DNA of 64,000 nucleotides from the NCBI RefSeq assembly GCF_030580955.1, contig NZ_JAUQON010000002.1:434001-498000 (forward strand), given 5' to 3'. The stretch is from Hymenobacter convexus. Its GTDB lineage: Bacteria > Bacteroidota > Bacteroidia > Cytophagales > Hymenobacteraceae. The notes below the pieces were generated by a model. The model was given only the letters and a program-made list of their open reading frames with translations. It ran no database searches and was not told where the DNA came from. Below, one piece after another: positions 1 to 8,589 of the stretch. Numbering within the stretch: the first letter of the stretch is position 1; each line of letters begins with the position of its first letter. The position numbers and the translations under genes are program-made.

Positions 1-1882
1 GCGGGGCCCCGTAGGTGTGGAAGCGGGCCGAGTGGGCGCCCTGGCTGCTGACCGGGGCGTAAATCCCCATCAGCGGCGTTCCCCAGGAAGCTGCGGTGCC
101 ATCGTCGTCGCGGCGCCACGACTGGTCACCGGTCGAAGGAGAACTGCGCCAAGAGGCCCCCGGGCGGTCCTGAATGCCGCCGTCGTCCTGCCAGGTGCCT
201 TCGAAGCCTTCTGCCAGGGGCAGGGAGGCGTAGGCTGCCGGGGCCGGCAGGGTGAGTAAGGTGCCTCGCAGGGGCAGGGACGTTTGGCCAGCGCCACCGC
301 AAGCATTTCTCAAATCGAAATCGTAAAGCGTGGCGGGGCTCAGGCCGCTCACCGCCAGGGTGCCGGTGGTATCCGTCACCGTCGTGGACGGGCCGCCCCC
401 GGTTGAGTACGAGAGGACGAGGCCGGTAGCGCCGGCAAGGGTGGCCCTGAATCCGGTCGGGCTGATGTTCGAAAACACCTTGTTGGCATCGGTGGGTGGG
501 GGGCACAGGGCCGCCGGCACCGTCACGGCTTCCAGCATGTACCGAACCCGAGAGCTCAGGCCGTTGTCAGAAAATAGCGTGGGAGTGGTGGAAGAGCCCG
601 AGTAAAAAGCGCCCGTGCGGCCCGGCCCGTCGGGCTGGGTGCCCAGCGGATAATACTGGACAACCGGGCCGGTCTGGTACGTCTGAACCAGCCCCACGAA
701 CACGGCACCTGCCGGGAGCGACACCAGGTGGAGAAGGGGCAGCGACACATAGGAGTTGAGTTCGCCCGCCGTCACCACGTGGTCGGCCGAGCGGGCCAGC
801 ACGCGGCCCGAAAGGGGCTCCATCACCACGCCGTACACGGTTTTGCCCACAGTGGTTTCGCTTGTGCCGCCGCCGTTCACCAGGTAGGCCCGCACGTGCG
901 ACACGCTGAGCGGCTCATCGTTGAGAAAGCGGGTGATAAACACATTGTTATGCGGCGCGGTGGAGGTGGGAGGCGCAAAGCCGCGGGAAGATTGTGCCGG
1001 GCCCGCATCGGCATAGGAATACGTGTCGGCGTTCACCACCTGCGTCACGGCCCGGGTGTTGTTGGTGTTGTTGCCGTCGGCCGGAATGCTCACCGTCACG
1101 GTGTTGGTGCCAGCGATGCTGGGCGCAAAGCTCGGGAAGGTCACGGTTGTACTGCTGCCGCCGGCGAGCGCGGCAATGGTTTGGGTAGTGTAGAAGGAAT
1201 TGGCCCCCGTGATGGTAAGGGCAACCGTTACGGGGGCTTGGGTGCTCAGGCCCTGGTTGGTCACCACTGCCCGCACCCAGTGGGGCGCCCCTTGCGGAAT
1301 AGGCAGCTGGGTGAGCGTCTGAACGGCATCCACCGACAGGTCGTTGGTGGGCGAAACCTGGGTGGCGCAAATCGTGAAAGCACCCGCAGTATCCGAAGAG
1401 TCGTAGCCCGACACGCAAACGTAATAATACGTGCTGGGCGTCAGGCGTTCCAGCACCAGCCGCGGCGCCTGGGTATTGTTCGTGGGCCCGGCCGCACAGC
1501 CGATGGCCGTGAATGGGCCGGCCGTGCCGCCCGTGCTGGAGAACACCCGCACCTGGCCCGCTGCGGTGCCCGTCACGGTGATGGCGGCCGCCGTGCTGCC
1601 GGGGCCAATGGAGTCGGTCGTGAACCGGAACCACACGTCTTTGGGGGCGACGGCGACGCCGCAGCCGGGGTTGGTGTAGCCCCACGTGGCGGCGGCCGTA
1701 GCGGTAGCGCCCACGTTGGTGGCGACGGTGGGAGTGCTGGTACTGGTGGCGTTCAGGAACAGGTAAATGGCCCGCGTTGGGTCGTCATTCACCGGAGCCT
1801 GCGCGCCGGCGACGAGTGGCAGCAACAAAACGGCCAACATCAGGCTGGCACGGCTGATTCGGTTTAGTAAAGCAACGCGCAT
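1..1882 (-). CDS. Partial secreted multidomain protein (CARDB, Fn3, MAM-like), probable T9SS cargo
   Basis: The frame is open from an ATG at 1882 down to the window edge, so the C-terminus is missing; 627 residues are visible. Residues 1-28 are a signal peptide (MRVALLNR, then a hydrophobic core ending VAGAQA). Residues about 30-150 look like a pre-peptidase-type beta domain (DVWFRFTT). About 175-265 resembles a CARDB module (NDLSVDAVQ, WVRAVVTNQG). A Fn3-like module (ISPTGFRATL, GLSPATLYDF) follows near 459-540, and a MAM/jelly-roll-like segment starts near 550 (LPLAEGFEGTW, SQGAHSARFHT). This domain order is typical of cell-surface proteins of Hymenobacter that end in a T9SS sorting domain, but that domain would lie outside the window. 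The substrate or ligand is unknown. Confidence 0.8.
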   Translation of the reverse strand, partial: MRVALLNRISRASLMLAVLLLPLVAGAQAPVNDDPTRAIYLFLNATSTSTPTVATNVGATATAAATWGYTNPGCGVAVAPKDVWFRFTTDSIGPGSTAAAITVTGTAAGQVRVFSSTGGTAGPFTAIGCAAGPTNNTQAPRLVLERLTPSTYYYVCVSGYDSSDTAGAFTICATQVSPTNDLSVDAVQTLTQLPIPQGAPHWVRAVVTNQGLSTQAPVTVALTITGANSFYTTQTIAALAGGSSTTVTFPSFAPSIAGTNTVTVSIPADGNNTNNTRAVTQVVNADTYSYADAGPAQSSRGFAPPTSTAPHNNVFITRFLNDEPLSVSHVRAYLVNGGGTSETTVGKTVYGVVMEPLSGRVLARSADHVVTAGELNSYVSLPLLHLVSLPAGAVFVGLVQTYQTGPVVQYYPLGTQPDGPGRTGAFYSGSSTTPTLFSDNGLSSRVRYMLEAVTVPAALCPPPTDANKVFSNISPTGFRATLAGATGLVLSYSTGGGPSTTVTDTTGTLAVSGLSPATLYDFDLRNACGGAGQTSLPLRGTLLTLPAPAAYASLPLAEGFEGTWQDDGGIQDRPGASWRSSPSTGDQSWRRDDDGTAASWGTPLMGIYAPVSSQGAHSARFHTYGAP

Positions 1883-2007
1883 AGTACAGTGAATAAAGAG
1901 TGAGAATGTGACGAACGGCGGCTCTTGCCGTCGAACTCCACAAAGCACGCCCCTTCTTCTCTATGGCACAATGACACGAAAGTGTTATACTATCCGAATT
2001 TTTTGCC

Positions 2008-2661
2008 TTAAGCGCGCCGCCGTAAGGCCAGAGCCAACAGTTCTCCTTTCGAATTGATGTGCAGCTTGCGGTACACTGCCCGGAGGTGGTTTTTCACCGT
2101 ATCCACGGTAATGCCGAAGGCATCGGCAATGAGCTTGTAGCTGAGGCCTTCCTCCACGGCCGTCACGATTTCCTGCTCGCGCGGCGTGAGGCGGTCCTCG
2201 GCCGTGGCCGCCACCGCCACCGGCGGCTGCCGTCGAAACGCCTGTAGCACGTGCCGCGCCACCGCCGGCGACATGGGCGAGCCCCCCGCCGCCACTTCCA
2301 GCAAATGGGCTTTGATAACGGGCAGGGGCGTGTTTTTCACCAAGTAGCCCACCGCCCCGGCGCAAACGGCTTCAAACACCCGGGCCGCATCGGTAAACAC
2401 GCTCAGCATGAGCACTTGCGCCTCCGGCAGTTTGGCCAGAATGAGCGGTAGCCCCTCAATGCCGGAACGGCCCGGCAGGCCAATGTCGGAGAGCACGAGG
2501 GCGGGCGGGGCGCCCAGCGTAGGGAGCTGCCGGAAAAAATCCTCCATCGAAACCGCCGTCAGCACGCACTCAAATTCGGGCTGAGCGCCCAGGTACTGGT
2601 GCAGCATTTCCCGAATGGGCGTTTGGTCTTCGATGATGGCCAGGGAGAGCCGAGTTTGCAT
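2008..2661 (-). CDS. NarL/LuxR-family response regulator
   Basis: A 217-residue response regulator. The N-terminal receiver domain (about 4-125) shows IIEDQTP, the phosphoacceptor in LVLSDIGLPGRSG and the lysine in GYLVKNTPLP. The C-terminal HTH_LUXR domain (about 150-212) shows LTPREQEIV and the recognition helix in ITVDTVKNHLRAVYRKL. I chose the ATG at 2661 because the receiver fold begins directly there; an upstream ATG at 2754 would add 31 residues of unlikely composition. No histidine kinase adjoins it, so it is an orphan whose partner and targets cannot be read here. The TPR kinase at 22325-24448 has no adjacent regulator either, but a link is only speculation. Confidence 0.9.
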   Translation of the reverse strand: MQTRLSLAIIEDQTPIREMLHQYLGAQPEFECVLTAVSMEDFFRQLPTLGAPPALVLSDIGLPGRSGIEGLPLILAKLPEAQVLMLSVFTDAARVFEAVCAGAVGYLVKNTPLPVIKAHLLEVAAGGSPMSPAVARHVLQAFRRQPPVAVAATAEDRLTPREQEIVTAVEEGLSYKLIADAFGITVDTVKNHLRAVYRKLHINSKGELLALALRRRA

Positions 2662-2760
2662 GGGCCAAAAGTAGGCCCCGCCGCCGCACGGCGCCATGAC
2701 ACAAAAGGGGGAGACGCGGGCGGCGTAGAAGACGCAAAGCCCAAAAGCCGCCAAACGCGA

Positions 2761-2810
2761 AAAACCCGGAAAACGACCTTCACCAAGTGAGAAGCGGTTT
2801 TCCGGGTTTT
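2761..2810 (-). terminator. Rho-independent terminator downstream of tRNA-Thr
   Basis: A 14-bp perfect inverted repeat: AAAACCCGGAAAAC at 2761-2774 pairs with GTTTTCCGGGTTTT at 2797-2810. On the minus strand it lies 7 nt past the tRNA and is followed by a T run, as expected for a terminator. The A/T-flanked stem could work in both directions, and it insulates the response regulator gene from tRNA transcription. Confidence 0.8.
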
Positions 2811-2817
2811 AAAAGGG

Positions 2818-2890
2818 AGCCGATTATTGGACTCGAACCAACGACCTGCTCATTACGAATGAGCTGCTCTACCAACTGAGCTAAATCGGC
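2818..2890 (-). tRNA. tRNA-Thr (anticodon CGT)
   Basis: Read on the minus strand, the 73-nt sequence folds as a cloverleaf. The acceptor arms are GCCGATT and AATCGGC, the D arm is GCTC-AGTTGGTA-GAGC, the anticodon stem is GCTCA/TGAGC with loop TTCGTAA (anticodon CGT, reading ACG), and the T arm is GTTGG-TTCGAGT-CCAAT. The discriminator base is T. The 3' CCA is not encoded (CCC follows), so it must be added after transcription. Confidence 0.96.
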
Positions 2891-3027
2891 TTGTTCCCGA
2901 CCAACGGTTTTGGAAGGGGCTGCAAAGATAGGCACGGCGGCGGAAGCGGCGCAACCGTCGGCCCAGAAAAATTTAGCAACCCCGTCGCGCCCGCCGCGTT
3001 TGAAAAGCAACCTCTTATTCGCTGCTT

Positions 3028-3480
3028 ATGAAACTGCTGCCTTCGCTCGCCGCCGGTTTTGCCGGGGCCCTTGCCCTCACTGCCCTTCACGAAACCGTGC
3101 GCCGCCTGCGCCCCGAAGACGCCCCGCGCATGGACGTGCTGGGCATGCGCGGCTTGCGCAAGCTGCTGGGCAAAGCCGATGCCCCCCAACCCGACGATGA
3201 CACCCTCTTCAACCTGACCATGGCGGGCGATGTGCTTAGCAACGGCCTCTATTATACGTTAGTAGGCAGTGGGAAACACGCCGTGCGGCGCGGGCTGCTG
3301 CTGGGCGTGGCCGCCGGCGTGGGCGGCGTGGTGCTGCCCGGCCCACTGGGCCTGGGCGAAGCGCCCAGCAACCGCACCCCCCAAACCCAGGCCATGACCG
3401 TGGCCTGGTACATGGCCGGCGGGCTGGTGGCGGGCGCCGTGGCGCGGGCGTTGCGCCCGCGGCGTAAAGGGCGTCGCTAG
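3028..3480 (+). CDS. Small hypothetical membrane protein
   Basis: A 150-residue protein of unknown function. There is an N-terminal hydrophobic segment (residues 4-20, LLPSLAAGFAGALALTA), a polar stretch (25-60, RRLRPEDAPRMDVLG and DDDTLFN) and two further hydrophobic, glycine-rich segments (about 88-108 and 122-140) before a basic tail (RPRRKGRR). This suggests an inner-membrane protein with about three helices. The ATG at 3028 directly precedes the first helix. It converges with the next gene, 21 bp away. Similar proteins of unknown role occur in Hymenobacter, as I recall. Confidence 0.8.
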   Translation: MKLLPSLAAGFAGALALTALHETVRRLRPEDAPRMDVLGMRGLRKLLGKADAPQPDDDTLFNLTMAGDVLSNGLYYTLVGSGKHAVRRGLLLGVAAGVGGVVLPGPLGLGEAPSNRTPQTQAMTVAWYMAGGLVAGAVARALRPRRKGRR

Positions 3481-3501
3481 GGCAAGGGATGCTGCTTTTG
3501 C

Positions 3502-4260
3502 TTAGGGTTTGGCGGGGCTTGCGCAAACATTATAGCGCCGCACCACGGCTTGCAGGTCGCGCGCGCGGTAGCGCTTGGCCCGCAGGTCGTCGGCCAGCGC
3601 GGGGCAGCCGGCAAAATAGGCAGCAGCATCGGCGGGGTAAGCCCACGAAGTGACTTCGAGCAGGCCCGGCTGTGCGCGCCGGTTGAGCAGCAGCGAAACG
3701 CCGGAGCCCGACTGGGCACTGGCCCGGTTAAGCGGGGGAAACGCGTTACGGTTGCTGGCGGACACCGCGCTCTGCTGCGGCGTTGCCAGCAGCGGATGAG
3801 CGACATTGCTAATGCGGGGCAACGATGCGGTCAGCACCGGGCTGCTGGCTGTGGCCGGGCGTGCTGCGTAGTAGTCGCGGCTGTAGTGGTAACGGTACAT
3901 TTCGACCGGGCCGGCCACTAGCTGCCGCAAAAAAATAAGCTCGGTTTGGTGGCCAGCGGTTCCCAAATTCATCGGCAGGCTCACGTAGCGGGCCGTGTCC
4001 TGCTGGTGGATGTAGCCGTAGGCTTTGAGCTGGGTGGCATCGAGATGCAGGCGCTGATTTCCTCGCATGGGAATAAAATCGACGGCGCGCTGCTGGGTGG
4101 TGTTGTCGTGCAGGATGATACCGCCGCGCAGGCTGTCGAGGCCGACAGTCACGACGTAGCCCGGCGCGATGTTCTGGGCCCGCGCGGCGCCATTCGCCAA
4201 GAGTAGCAGCCCCAAAAAGAGGAGAGGAAATCGAGGGGGAAGGAACGAAGCGAGGGCCAT
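3502..4260 (-). CDS. Secreted hypothetical protein
   Basis: A 252-residue protein with a clear signal peptide (residues 1-29, hydrophobic core LLFLGLLLLANGAARAQ). The mature part begins APGYVVTVGLDSLRGGI, a pattern common in Bacteroidota exported proteins that describe a stored metabolic or structural state, but I do not recognise a named domain. Two cysteines near the C-terminus (FAGCPALADD and RRYNVCASP) could form a disulfide. It is convergent with the upstream hypothetical gene and divergent from the DUF4834 gene. Function unknown. Confidence 0.8.
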   Translation of the reverse strand: MALASFLPPRFPLLFLGLLLLANGAARAQNIAPGYVVTVGLDSLRGGIILHDNTTQQRAVDFIPMRGNQRLHLDATQLKAYGYIHQQDTARYVSLPMNLGTAGHQTELIFLRQLVAGPVEMYRYHYSRDYYAARPATASSPVLTASLPRISNVAHPLLATPQQSAVSASNRNAFPPLNRASAQSGSGVSLLLNRRAQPGLLEVTSWAYPADAAAYFAGCPALADDLRAKRYRARDLQAVVRRYNVCASPAKP

Positions 4261-4399
4261 CAGTTGTGTAGCGAAGGAAATCGACCCAAGCTAAGGAAAA
4301 TCTGCGGGCTGCTCTCACCAAGGGGCCAGCTTGCTAAAATAAGCCGGCGGTTCGAGCGTCAGCAGGGGCGGGTTGTACCTTGCGGCCGCATTTACGTTT

Positions 4400-4672
4400 A
4401 TGGATTCTATGCGTTTCTGGCTCATTTTCATTCTGATTTTCTTTGCGGTTCGTTACCTGCTGCCCATCGTGTTGCGGCTGGCGCTGAACAGCTTTGTGCG
4501 CAAGCAAATGCGCAACGGCGGCTTTGTGGTGCCGCCGCAAGCGCAGCGGCCCGGCCCGCCGCCCGCGCCCGGCCAGGTGCGCGTCGACTTCGTGCCGCCC
4601 GTGGCCAAGGCCACCGAGAAGCCGCACGATTTTAAAGGCGGCGAATACGTTGATTTTGAGGAAGTGAAGTAG
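4400..4672 (+). CDS. DUF4834 family small membrane protein
   Basis: A 90-residue protein with one N-terminal transmembrane helix (FWLIFILIFFAVRYLLPIVL), a proline-rich cytoplasmic linker (PPQAQRPGPPPAPG) and a conserved acidic C-terminal tail (DFKGGEYVDFEEVK), the pattern of DUF4834, a Bacteroidota family of unknown function. I chose the ATG at 4400. An in-frame TTG 27 nt upstream would put the start inside TACCTTGC (4376-4383), which looks like a -7 promoter box. Confidence 0.85.
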   Translation: MDSMRFWLIFILIFFAVRYLLPIVLRLALNSFVRKQMRNGGFVVPPQAQRPGPPPAPGQVRVDFVPPVAKATEKPHDFKGGEYVDFEEVK

Positions 4673-4703
4673 GCGTTGTCGTTTGAGGAATAGACTTTTA
4701 TAG

Positions 4704-4803
4704 AAACGGTCCTGCTGAGCGCAGCCGAAGTATCTCCACTGCCATACTAAAATCAATTAGTTGCGCGGTAGAGATGCTTCGGCTGCGCTCAGCAGGACCG
4801 TTT
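4704..4803. repeat. REP-like long palindrome, copy 1
   Basis: The 27-nt arms 4704-4730 and 4777-4803 are perfectly complementary and carry the family core GAGCGCAGCCGAAG. Pairing continues for about six more bases with one mismatch. It fills the space between the DUF4834 gene and the YfhO-like gene. It belongs to a family with copies at 8491, 10459, 40307, 43961, 46701, 51715, 55263, 56828 and 59744. The transcript would form a very stable hairpin. Confidence 0.9.
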
Positions 4804-4891
4804 TTAATTGAGCCATTTACCAGGCGTAGAACCTTCGCGGGGTTCTGCTGTACCTTCGGGCACGTTTTTGTGTTCCCTCTAATTTGCCCTG

Positions 4892-7477
4892 ATGGCTGCT
4901 GTTGTTTCTGCTTCTTCTGTTTCGTCCGCGCCGTGGTGGCAGCGGGCCTTGCCGCACGTGCTGGCGGTGATGTTTTTCGCGGCCTTGGCCTGCGTTTATT
5001 TCTCGCCCATCATGTTCGAGGGCAAGACGTTGGCCCAGCACGACATCACCCAGTTCCAGGGCGGTGCCCACGAGGCTCAGCAGTACGCCAAGGCCATGGG
5101 CAAAGAGGCGCTGTGGACGAACTCCATGTTTTCGGGCATGCCTACCTACCTCGTCAGCCTACACTTTCCGGGCGACTGGTCGGGCTATCTGCAAAAGGTG
5201 ATGACCGTGGGGCTGCCCGCCGTGGTGGCCAACCTGTTTCTGGCGCTGCTCTGCGGCTACATCCTGCTGGTGGCGCTGGGCGTGCGGCCGCTGGTGGCGG
5301 TGGCGGGCGCCGTGGCGCTGGGCTTTTCGAGCTACAACCTCGCCATTCTGGCCGCCGGCCACAACACCAAGAGCCTGGCCCTGGCCTACGCGCCGCTGGT
5401 GCTGGGCGGCATTCTCGTCACGTACCGCCGCGATAAGTGGCTGGGCGCGGCCCTATTTGCCGTGGCCCTCACGCTGAACATCCACGTCAACCACCTGCAA
5501 ATCACCTACTACCTGCTGCTGCTGGTGGCCATTTTTGCCGTTATCGAACTGGTTTCGGCGGCGCGCAACGGGCGCCTGCCCGATTTCGCTAAGCGTACGG
5601 CCCTGCTGGGGCTAGGCGCCGCGCTGGCGGTGGGCGTCAGCTTCGGCCGCCTCTACACCACGGCCGAGTACAGCAAGTACAGCAACCGCGGCCCCAGCGA
5701 GCTGAAAACGCCGGCCCCGGCCGCGCCCGGCGAAACCGCCGCGCCCAAAACCGAAGACGAAGGCTCGGGCGTCGACCGCGACTACGCTTTCCAGTACAGC
5801 TACGGTGTGGGCGAAACCATTACCCTGCTGATTCCCAACTTCTACGGCGGCGCCAGCGCTATGCCGCTCGGCACCGATTCGAACCTGGGCCGCGCCGGCC
5901 TGCCGGCTGAATACCTGGGCTCGATGCCAACCTACTGGGGCCAGCAGACCTACACGGCCGGCCCGGTGTACATGGGCGCGGTGGTGTGCTTCCTGTTCAT
6001 TCTGGGCCTGTTTGTGGTGGAGAAGCGCACGCGCTACTGGCTGCTGGCCGGCACCATCTTGTCCATTCTGCTGGCCTGGGGCAAAAACTTCGAAACCTTT
6101 AACTACCTGATTTTCGACCTGCTGCCCGGCTACAACAAGTTCCGCGCTGTGAGCATGGCCCTTGTCATCGCGCAGCTGGCCATCCCCATTCTGGGCGCGC
6201 TGGCCCTGAGCCGCGTGTTTCGGGCCCGGGCTGTGGTGGTGCCAGATGCGCCCGTGCTGCCCGGCACCAAGCCGGTGCTGGCACCGGAATCGGCGGCTTT
6301 ACTGCCCAAACTGCTCTATGCCGGCGCCATCACGGCGGGCATCTGCGTGCTGGCGTACCTGGCCAGCTTCAGCTTCGATTTTGCGGCCCCCATCGATGGC
6401 GACCTGACCAAGCAGGGCTTCACGCCGCAGCTGCTCGCGGCCCTGCGCGCCGACCGCGCCGACCTGCTCCGCAACGACGTGTGGCGCGGGCTGCTCTTCA
6501 TTGGGGCGGCGCTGGGCGTGCTGTATTTCTACCTGAAAGGCAAGCTGACCATGGTGCCGGCCGCGCTGGTGATGGTGGCCCTGGTGCTGCTCGACTTGTG
6601 GGGCGTGGACAAGCGCTACCTCGGCGAGAATAAATTCCAGCGCGAAACCATCGCCGAGGAGTTCCAGCCCACGCCCGCCGACCAGCAGATTCTGCGTGAT
6701 AACGACCTGAGCTACCGCGTGCTCAACCTGAGCAACCCCTTCAACGAAGCCCAGACTTCGTACTTCCACAAGAGCATCGGCGGCTACCACGGCGCCAAGC
6801 TGCGCCGCTACCAGGACCTGATTGAGCGCCAGATTTCGCCGCAGATGCAGCAGATTTTCGCCCAAAACAAGCCCGACGCCGCGCCGGTGCTCAACATGCT
6901 GAACACCCGCTACTTTATCACGCCGCCCTCGGAGAAGCAGCCGCAGCAGGTCATTCTGAACCCCGGCGCGCTGGGCAACGCCTGGTTTGTGAGCACCATC
7001 CGGCCCGTGAAGACGGCCGACGAGGAGATGGCCGCTCTCAATACCCTGAACCCGGGCGTGGAGGCCGCTGTGGACGTGAGCAAATTTCCGGACCTGAAGG
7101 CCACTTCCTTCGAAGCCGCCGGCTCCACCATCGCCCTCACCAACTACAGCCCCGACGAGCTGAAATACCGCTACAATGCCACTCACGCCGGCGTGGTGGT
7201 GTTCTCGGAAGTTTATTATGCCGACGGCTGGCAGGCCTACATCGACGGCAAGCCGGCCCCGCACTTCCGCGCCGACTACGTGCTGCGCGCCATGCAGGTG
7301 CCCGCCGGCGCCCACACCATCGACTTCAAGTTTGAGCCCAAGTCCTACGCCGTGGGCAATGCCGTGTCGCTGGCTTCCAGCATTGCGCTGCTGCTGGCCC
7401 TGGTAGGCGCGGGCGTGTACGTGGCCCGCCGCCGCACCGACCCCGCCGACCGCACCGACGTGGCGCCGATTGCCTAA
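4892..7477 (+). CDS. YfhO-like integral membrane protein (GT-C type)
   Basis: An 861-residue polytopic protein of the YfhO family. A first helix near 20-42 is followed by the loop SPIMFEGKTLAQHDITQFQG, which contains the conserved Asp-rich segment seen in GT-C glycosyltransferases. Many hydrophobic segments follow (about 95-480), including NHLQITYYLLLLVAIFAV. A soluble C-terminal region (about 570-825) precedes a last helix (about 830-850). YfhO homologues are implicated in lipid-linked glycan or teichoic-acid decoration in Firmicutes; the role in Bacteroidota is not established. A TACCTTCG -7-like box at 4851-4858 precedes it, and a strong terminator ends it. Confidence 0.88.
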   Translation: MAAVVSASSVSSAPWWQRALPHVLAVMFFAALACVYFSPIMFEGKTLAQHDITQFQGGAHEAQQYAKAMGKEALWTNSMFSGMPTYLVSLHFPGDWSGYLQKVMTVGLPAVVANLFLALLCGYILLVALGVRPLVAVAGAVALGFSSYNLAILAAGHNTKSLALAYAPLVLGGILVTYRRDKWLGAALFAVALTLNIHVNHLQITYYLLLLVAIFAVIELVSAARNGRLPDFAKRTALLGLGAALAVGVSFGRLYTTAEYSKYSNRGPSELKTPAPAAPGETAAPKTEDEGSGVDRDYAFQYSYGVGETITLLIPNFYGGASAMPLGTDSNLGRAGLPAEYLGSMPTYWGQQTYTAGPVYMGAVVCFLFILGLFVVEKRTRYWLLAGTILSILLAWGKNFETFNYLIFDLLPGYNKFRAVSMALVIAQLAIPILGALALSRVFRARAVVVPDAPVLPGTKPVLAPESAALLPKLLYAGAITAGICVLAYLASFSFDFAAPIDGDLTKQGFTPQLLAALRADRADLLRNDVWRGLLFIGAALGVLYFYLKGKLTMVPAALVMVALVLLDLWGVDKRYLGENKFQRETIAEEFQPTPADQQILRDNDLSYRVLNLSNPFNEAQTSYFHKSIGGYHGAKLRRYQDLIERQISPQMQQIFAQNKPDAAPVLNMLNTRYFITPPSEKQPQQVILNPGALGNAWFVSTIRPVKTADEEMAALNTLNPGVEAAVDVSKFPDLKATSFEAAGSTIALTNYSPDELKYRYNATHAGVVVFSEVYYADGWQAYIDGKPAPHFRADYVLRAMQVPAGAHTIDFKFEPKSYAVGNAVSLASSIALLLALVGAGVYVARRRTDPADRTDVAPIA

Positions 7478-7505
7478 CGGCGCGTTCCTGTCGTAACACC
7501 TTGGG

Positions 7506-7538
7506 AAGGCCGGGCCAAAGTGCCCGGCCTTTCTTTTT
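7506..7538 (+). terminator. Rho-independent terminator after the YfhO-like gene
   Basis: AAGGCCGGGC (7506-7515), loop CAAAGT, GCCCGGCCTT (7522-7531), then TCTTTTT. A perfect 10-bp GC-rich stem with a T tail, 28 nt after the stop codon. Confidence 0.92.
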
Positions 7539-7560
7539 GAACCCTCATGGAAAGCGGCGT

Positions 7561-8487
7561 ATGAACGAGCTTTTGCAGGAAATCAACGAGCCGATTGCCG
7601 CCGCGCAAGGTGTGCGGCTGCTGCTGTGGCGCGATGATTTGGCGCACCCCGACCTGCCCGGCAACAAGGCCCGTAAGCTGAAATACAACTTATTGGCAGC
7701 ACAGGAGCAGGGCCACCGCACGCTGCTCACCTTCGGCGGCGCTTACTCCAACCACCTGGCGGCGGTGGCCACGGCGGGCGGGCTGTGGGGCTTCCGTACT
7801 ATTGGCCTGGTGCGGGGCGACGCGCCCCCGGCCGGCACCGCACCCAATCCCACGCTGGCCCGGGCCGCGGCCGATGGCATGGCCCTGCACTACCTCGACC
7901 GCAGCACCTACCGCCGCCGGGCCGAGCTGGAGTTTCTGGCCGAAGTGCAGGCGCGGTTTGGGCCGGCCTACGTGCTGCACGAGGGGGGCACCAACGCCCT
8001 GGCCCTGCCCGGCTGTGCCGAGTTGGTGAGTGAAATTCGAGCAGAAACGGCGTTTGATGCACTGGCCGTGGCGGTGGGCACGGGCGGCACCCTGGCCGGC
8101 CTGCTCACCGGCCTGCGCGGCCCGGAAGAGGCCATTGGCGTGGCGGCGCTGAAAAATGGGGGCTTCCTGCGCACCGAAATCGACGCGCTGACCCAGCAGG
8201 CCACCGGTGAAACCTTCCACAACTACTCGTTGAAAACCGACTACCATTTTGGCGGATACGCGAAATATTCGGCCGATTTGCTGGCCTTTATTCAGCAGTT
8301 TCGGCAGCAGCACGGGGTGCTGCTGGACCCCATTTATACCGGCAAGCTCCTCTTTGGCGTACTGGATTTGATTCGGCAGGGGCACTTCGCACGGGGGAGT
8401 AGGGTAGTGGCCATTCATACCGGCGGGCAGCAGGCCTGGGCCGGCTGGCAGCAGCGGTTTGGCGGGCCGGGACCTGATGAGGAATGA
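7561..8487 (+). CDS. PLP-dependent ACC deaminase / D-cysteine desulfhydrase family enzyme
   Basis: A 308-residue fold-type II PLP enzyme. DLPGNKARKLKYN (about 31-43) holds the Schiff-base lysine (K36), GGAYSNHLAAVAT matches the phosphate/substrate loop of the family, and AVGTGGTLAG (about 177-186) is the PLP-phosphate-binding glycine loop. Family members deaminate 1-aminocyclopropane-1-carboxylate or desulfurise D-cysteine; sequence inspection alone cannot separate these, and desulfhydrase-type activity is the commoner outcome in bacteria. I chose the ATG at 7561 because the upstream in-frame start at 7501 lies inside the terminator hairpin. A REP-like palindrome follows the stop directly. 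Confidence 0.88.
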   Translation: MNELLQEINEPIAAAQGVRLLLWRDDLAHPDLPGNKARKLKYNLLAAQEQGHRTLLTFGGAYSNHLAAVATAGGLWGFRTIGLVRGDAPPAGTAPNPTLARAAADGMALHYLDRSTYRRRAELEFLAEVQARFGPAYVLHEGGTNALALPGCAELVSEIRAETAFDALAVAVGTGGTLAGLLTGLRGPEEAIGVAALKNGGFLRTEIDALTQQATGETFHNYSLKTDYHFGGYAKYSADLLAFIQQFRQQHGVLLDPIYTGKLLFGVLDLIRQGHFARGSRVVAIHTGGQQAWAGWQQRFGGPGPDEE

Positions 8488-8490
8488 GGG

Positions 8491-8589
8491 CCGCCTGTCA
8501 TCCTGAGCGCAGCGAAGGACCTTTTCACGTTTGAGCAATAGTTGTTCAGGCGTGAGAAGGTCCTTCGCTGCGCTCAGGATGACAGGCGG
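8491..8589. repeat. REP-like long palindrome, copy 2
   Basis: The arms 8491-8523 and 8557-8589 are a perfect 33-bp inverted repeat with core GAGCGCAGCGAAGGACCTT and a 33-nt centre that partly pairs further. It lies between convergent genes, and its right arm overlaps the 3' end and stop codon of the gene that ends at 8574. Confidence 0.92.

Noticed and set aside
728-1867. 379-codon plus-strand frame
   Set aside because: Antisense to the partial secreted protein, which has a signal peptide and recognisable domains.
2559-2790. Small frames over the response regulator upstream region
   Set aside because: They overlap the terminator and regulator in other frames and have no coding features.
6299-7315. 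338-codon minus-strand frame within the YfhO-like gene
   Set aside because: Antisense shadow of a well-supported membrane protein, no recognisable motif.
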